From positions 79,778 to 143,777 of the forward strand of contig NZ_JAEEGB010000010.1 in the NCBI RefSeq assembly GCF_016316925.1: a DNA stretch of 64,000 nucleotides, read 5' to 3'. The position numbers and the translations under genes were made by a program. Shown here piece by piece: positions 62,609 through 64,000 of the stretch (position 1 is its first letter; each line of letters starts with the position of its first letter). The notes beneath the pieces are model-generated. The model did no database searches. It was not told where the DNA came from and saw only the letters and a program-made list of their open reading frames with translations. This stretch comes from Clostridium aciditolerans (GTDB lineage: Bacteria; Bacillota; Clostridia; Clostridiales; Clostridiaceae).

Positions 62609-63283
62609 CTACTCCCCCTTTGCTCCCTTCTTCATCTGCTCTCTCATAGTTTTAAAAACCAGTCTTATTATAGATTCTCTAGTTAATCTATCTAAATCTA
62701 CAAAGGACACTCCACAAATAATTTTAGGATTTTTTCTGTCATTTTCTACTCTCACAATTTTCCCTTTTACTGTGAGATTTTCATCATTAAGTGGAATAGT
62801 CATCATCAGCATACTTCCTAAGTTTAGTCTTTTCTCAAATTTTCTGTCTATTGCTAGTCTTAATCCCCCACCACTTATATCAAGTGAGTATGCATCAAAG
62901 AACTCAATTTGATTATTACCTATATTCTCAATTTTCTTGCTGTTTTCTAATATTCCACAATATATGTTAACCATCAAAGGTACTCTTGCAAAGTTTCTTC
63001 TCTGATACATCACTACCTTTTCTGGTTTTTTTAACATTATTATCAGAAGCTTGTCTATTTTTCTTCCTGAAACTACCGTTTCAAATCTATAAATGTCCTT
63101 ATTATAATAATAATGGCATATTACCTTCTCACCTTTTCTAAGTGGTACATACTTTCCCTCATTTACTGGTATGCTTATTCCAATATACTCATCTGTTACA
63201 TCCTGAATATTGCTTTTATAGATCCCGTCTTCCATTTCTATTTCTATTTTCTGATTAACTAGGAACTCCATATTGTCGCTCAT
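62609..63283 (-). CDS. YcgR-like PilZ-domain flagellar brake protein
   Basis: This 224-residue protein has an N-terminal YcgR/YpfA domain (about 1-95) and a C-terminal PilZ domain. The c-di-GMP contacts are RRNFARVPL and the DISGGGLRLAI motif. When bound to c-di-GMP such proteins slow the flagellar motor. It makes a plausible target for the GGDEF-EAL protein at 55.4-57.9 kb. Confidence 0.9.
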   Translation of the reverse strand: MSDNMEFLVNQKIEIEMEDGIYKSNIQDVTDEYIGISIPVNEGKYVPLRKGEKVICHYYYNKDIYRFETVVSGRKIDKLLIIMLKKPEKVVMYQRRNFARVPLMVNIYCGILENSKKIENIGNNQIEFFDAYSLDISGGGLRLAIDRKFEKRLNLGSMLMMTIPLNDENLTVKGKIVRVENDRKNPKIICGVSFVDLDRLTRESIIRLVFKTMREQMKKGAKGE

Positions 63284-63296
63284 TAAAACCTACCCC

Positions 63297-64000
63297 TTAT
63301 GAAAAAATATTAAAAATCTTCTTAAAAAAATCCTGTATACTGCTTTCTGTTTTATCCGTTTCTAATCCGATAATTTTACCTGCTATGTAGTTTAAATCTT
63401 TAGCTACATCAGAATTAGGATAGCTAATTAAAAAGGGCTGCTGCTTACGGACAGCTTGAACAAGTTTTTTATCATCTGATAAATATCCTAAATACTGCAA
63501 ATTGATATTTAGAAACTTTGATACAGCGTTATTAAACTTGTTAAAAGTACTTTCACCCTCTTTTGATTCTATAGTTCTATTTACTATAACCTTTGCGTTA
63601 TCTCTTATCTTAAAATGGCTTACAGCTTTAAGCAAACTATAGGCATCTGTAAGGGAAGTAGGTTCTGGTGTAGTTATTACTATTAATTCCTCGCAGCAAG
63701 AAATAAAACCGAGTACATCTCTATTAACACCAGCACCTGTATCCATAATAATATAATCGAGGTCTTCTAAACAGGTTAACTTAGATAAAAAACTATCTCT
63801 TTGTTTGTCAGTCATTTGCTCAATTTTTGAAACACCTGTACCTCCTGGAAGGAGTTTTACTCCAAAAGGTCCTTCTACTAACACCTCTTCTATTTTTTTG
63901 TCACTAAATATTACATCATAAACACTATATTTAGGCAAGAACCCCATAAGTACATCATCATTTCCTAGTCCCATATCTGCATCAAATATCAATACTTTTT
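63297..64000 (-). CDS. flhG: FlhG/MinD-like ATPase (N-terminus beyond window)
   Basis: The visible 234 residues begin inside the protein at K-V-L-I-F-D-A-D-M-G-L-G-N-D-D, the switch I region just after the deviant Walker A, which lies past 64000. YIIMDTGAGVNRDVLGF, ITTPEPTSLTDAYSLLKA and KVIVNRTI are characteristic of FlhG (YlxH), which controls flagellar number or placement with FlhF. It is the first gene of the visible flagellar unit. A TTG at 63992 within this motif is not the start. Confidence 0.9.
   Translation of the reverse strand, partial: KVLIFDADMGLGNDDVLMGFLPKYSVYDVIFSDKKIEEVLVEGPFGVKLLPGGTGVSKIEQMTDKQRDSFLSKLTCLEDLDYIIMDTGAGVNRDVLGFISCCEELIVITTPEPTSLTDAYSLLKAVSHFKIRDNAKVIVNRTIESKEGESTFNKFNNAVSKFLNINLQYLGYLSDDKKLVQAVRKQQPFLISYPNSDVAKDLNYIAGKIIGLETDKTESSIQDFFKKIFNIFS

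Overview
The window looks like a chromosomal segment of a low-GC, spore-forming, motile Firmicute, most likely Clostridium sensu stricto. The evidence is the strongly A/T-biased base composition, purine-rich Shine-Dalgarno (SD) sequences, sporulation genes (spoIIIAA, spoVD, spoVE) and a division/cell-wall (dcw) cluster in a clostridial order. Nearly all genes are on the minus strand; the plus-strand genes are rqcH, a PocR histidine kinase, a DUF2892 protein, ychF, a small orphan and a pyrophosphatase.

Layout. 1-2.6 kb: spoIIIAA (cut by the window edge), a zinc-ribbon protein, efp and an M24 peptidase. 2.8-9.6 kb: a compact type IV pilus operon (pilB, pilC, pilins, pilM/N/O-like). 9.7-15.7 kb: a lipoprotein, dapF, rqcH, a THUMP RNA methyltransferase and an amidase. 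15.8-20.6 kb: uraA, pyrR (both with PyrR RNA sites), an RluD-family synthase, lspA and a DksA-like protein. 20.8-25.0 kb: aroA, aroF, mtnN, aroB. 25.1-40.8 kb: the division/wall cluster, transcribed mraZ-rsmH-ftsL-spoVD-murE-murF-mraY-spoVE-ftsQ-DUF881-sbp-DUF881-yggS-sepF-yggT-ylmH-divIVA. 41-58 kb: signalling and housekeeping genes separated by repeats (PocR kinase, ychF, a Lon-like protein with a degenerate P-loop, a P2-type ATPase, a CBS/DRTGG pyrophosphatase, a PAS-GGDEF-EAL protein). 58-64 kb: a methionine-rich tandem-repeat protein and a flagellar block (two rod/hook proteins, DUF6115, fliA, YcgR-like, flhG cut by the right edge).

Two things stand out. First, the intergenic spaces carry a family of modular palindromic elements (seven copies plus one solo cassette). 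They end in tandem 7-bp units (GAGGACA, ATTGACA and variants), are built from several internal hairpins, sit in both orientations, sometimes carry a cassette of 31-bp direct repeats, and in one case contain a nested element of a sister family. Two smaller families are also present. Second, several genes have no ATG/GTG/TTG where their family needs to start, but have a good SD followed by ATA. pilC is the clearest case and the pilN-like gene is similar; spoIIIAA, one pilin gene and a small flagellar-operon gene are weaker candidates.

The pyrR and uraA leaders suggest two modes of PyrR control in one operon: transcription attenuation ahead of pyrR, and a consensus site beside the uraA ribosome-binding site. 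All functions are assigned by reading motifs and gene order; no database search was run.
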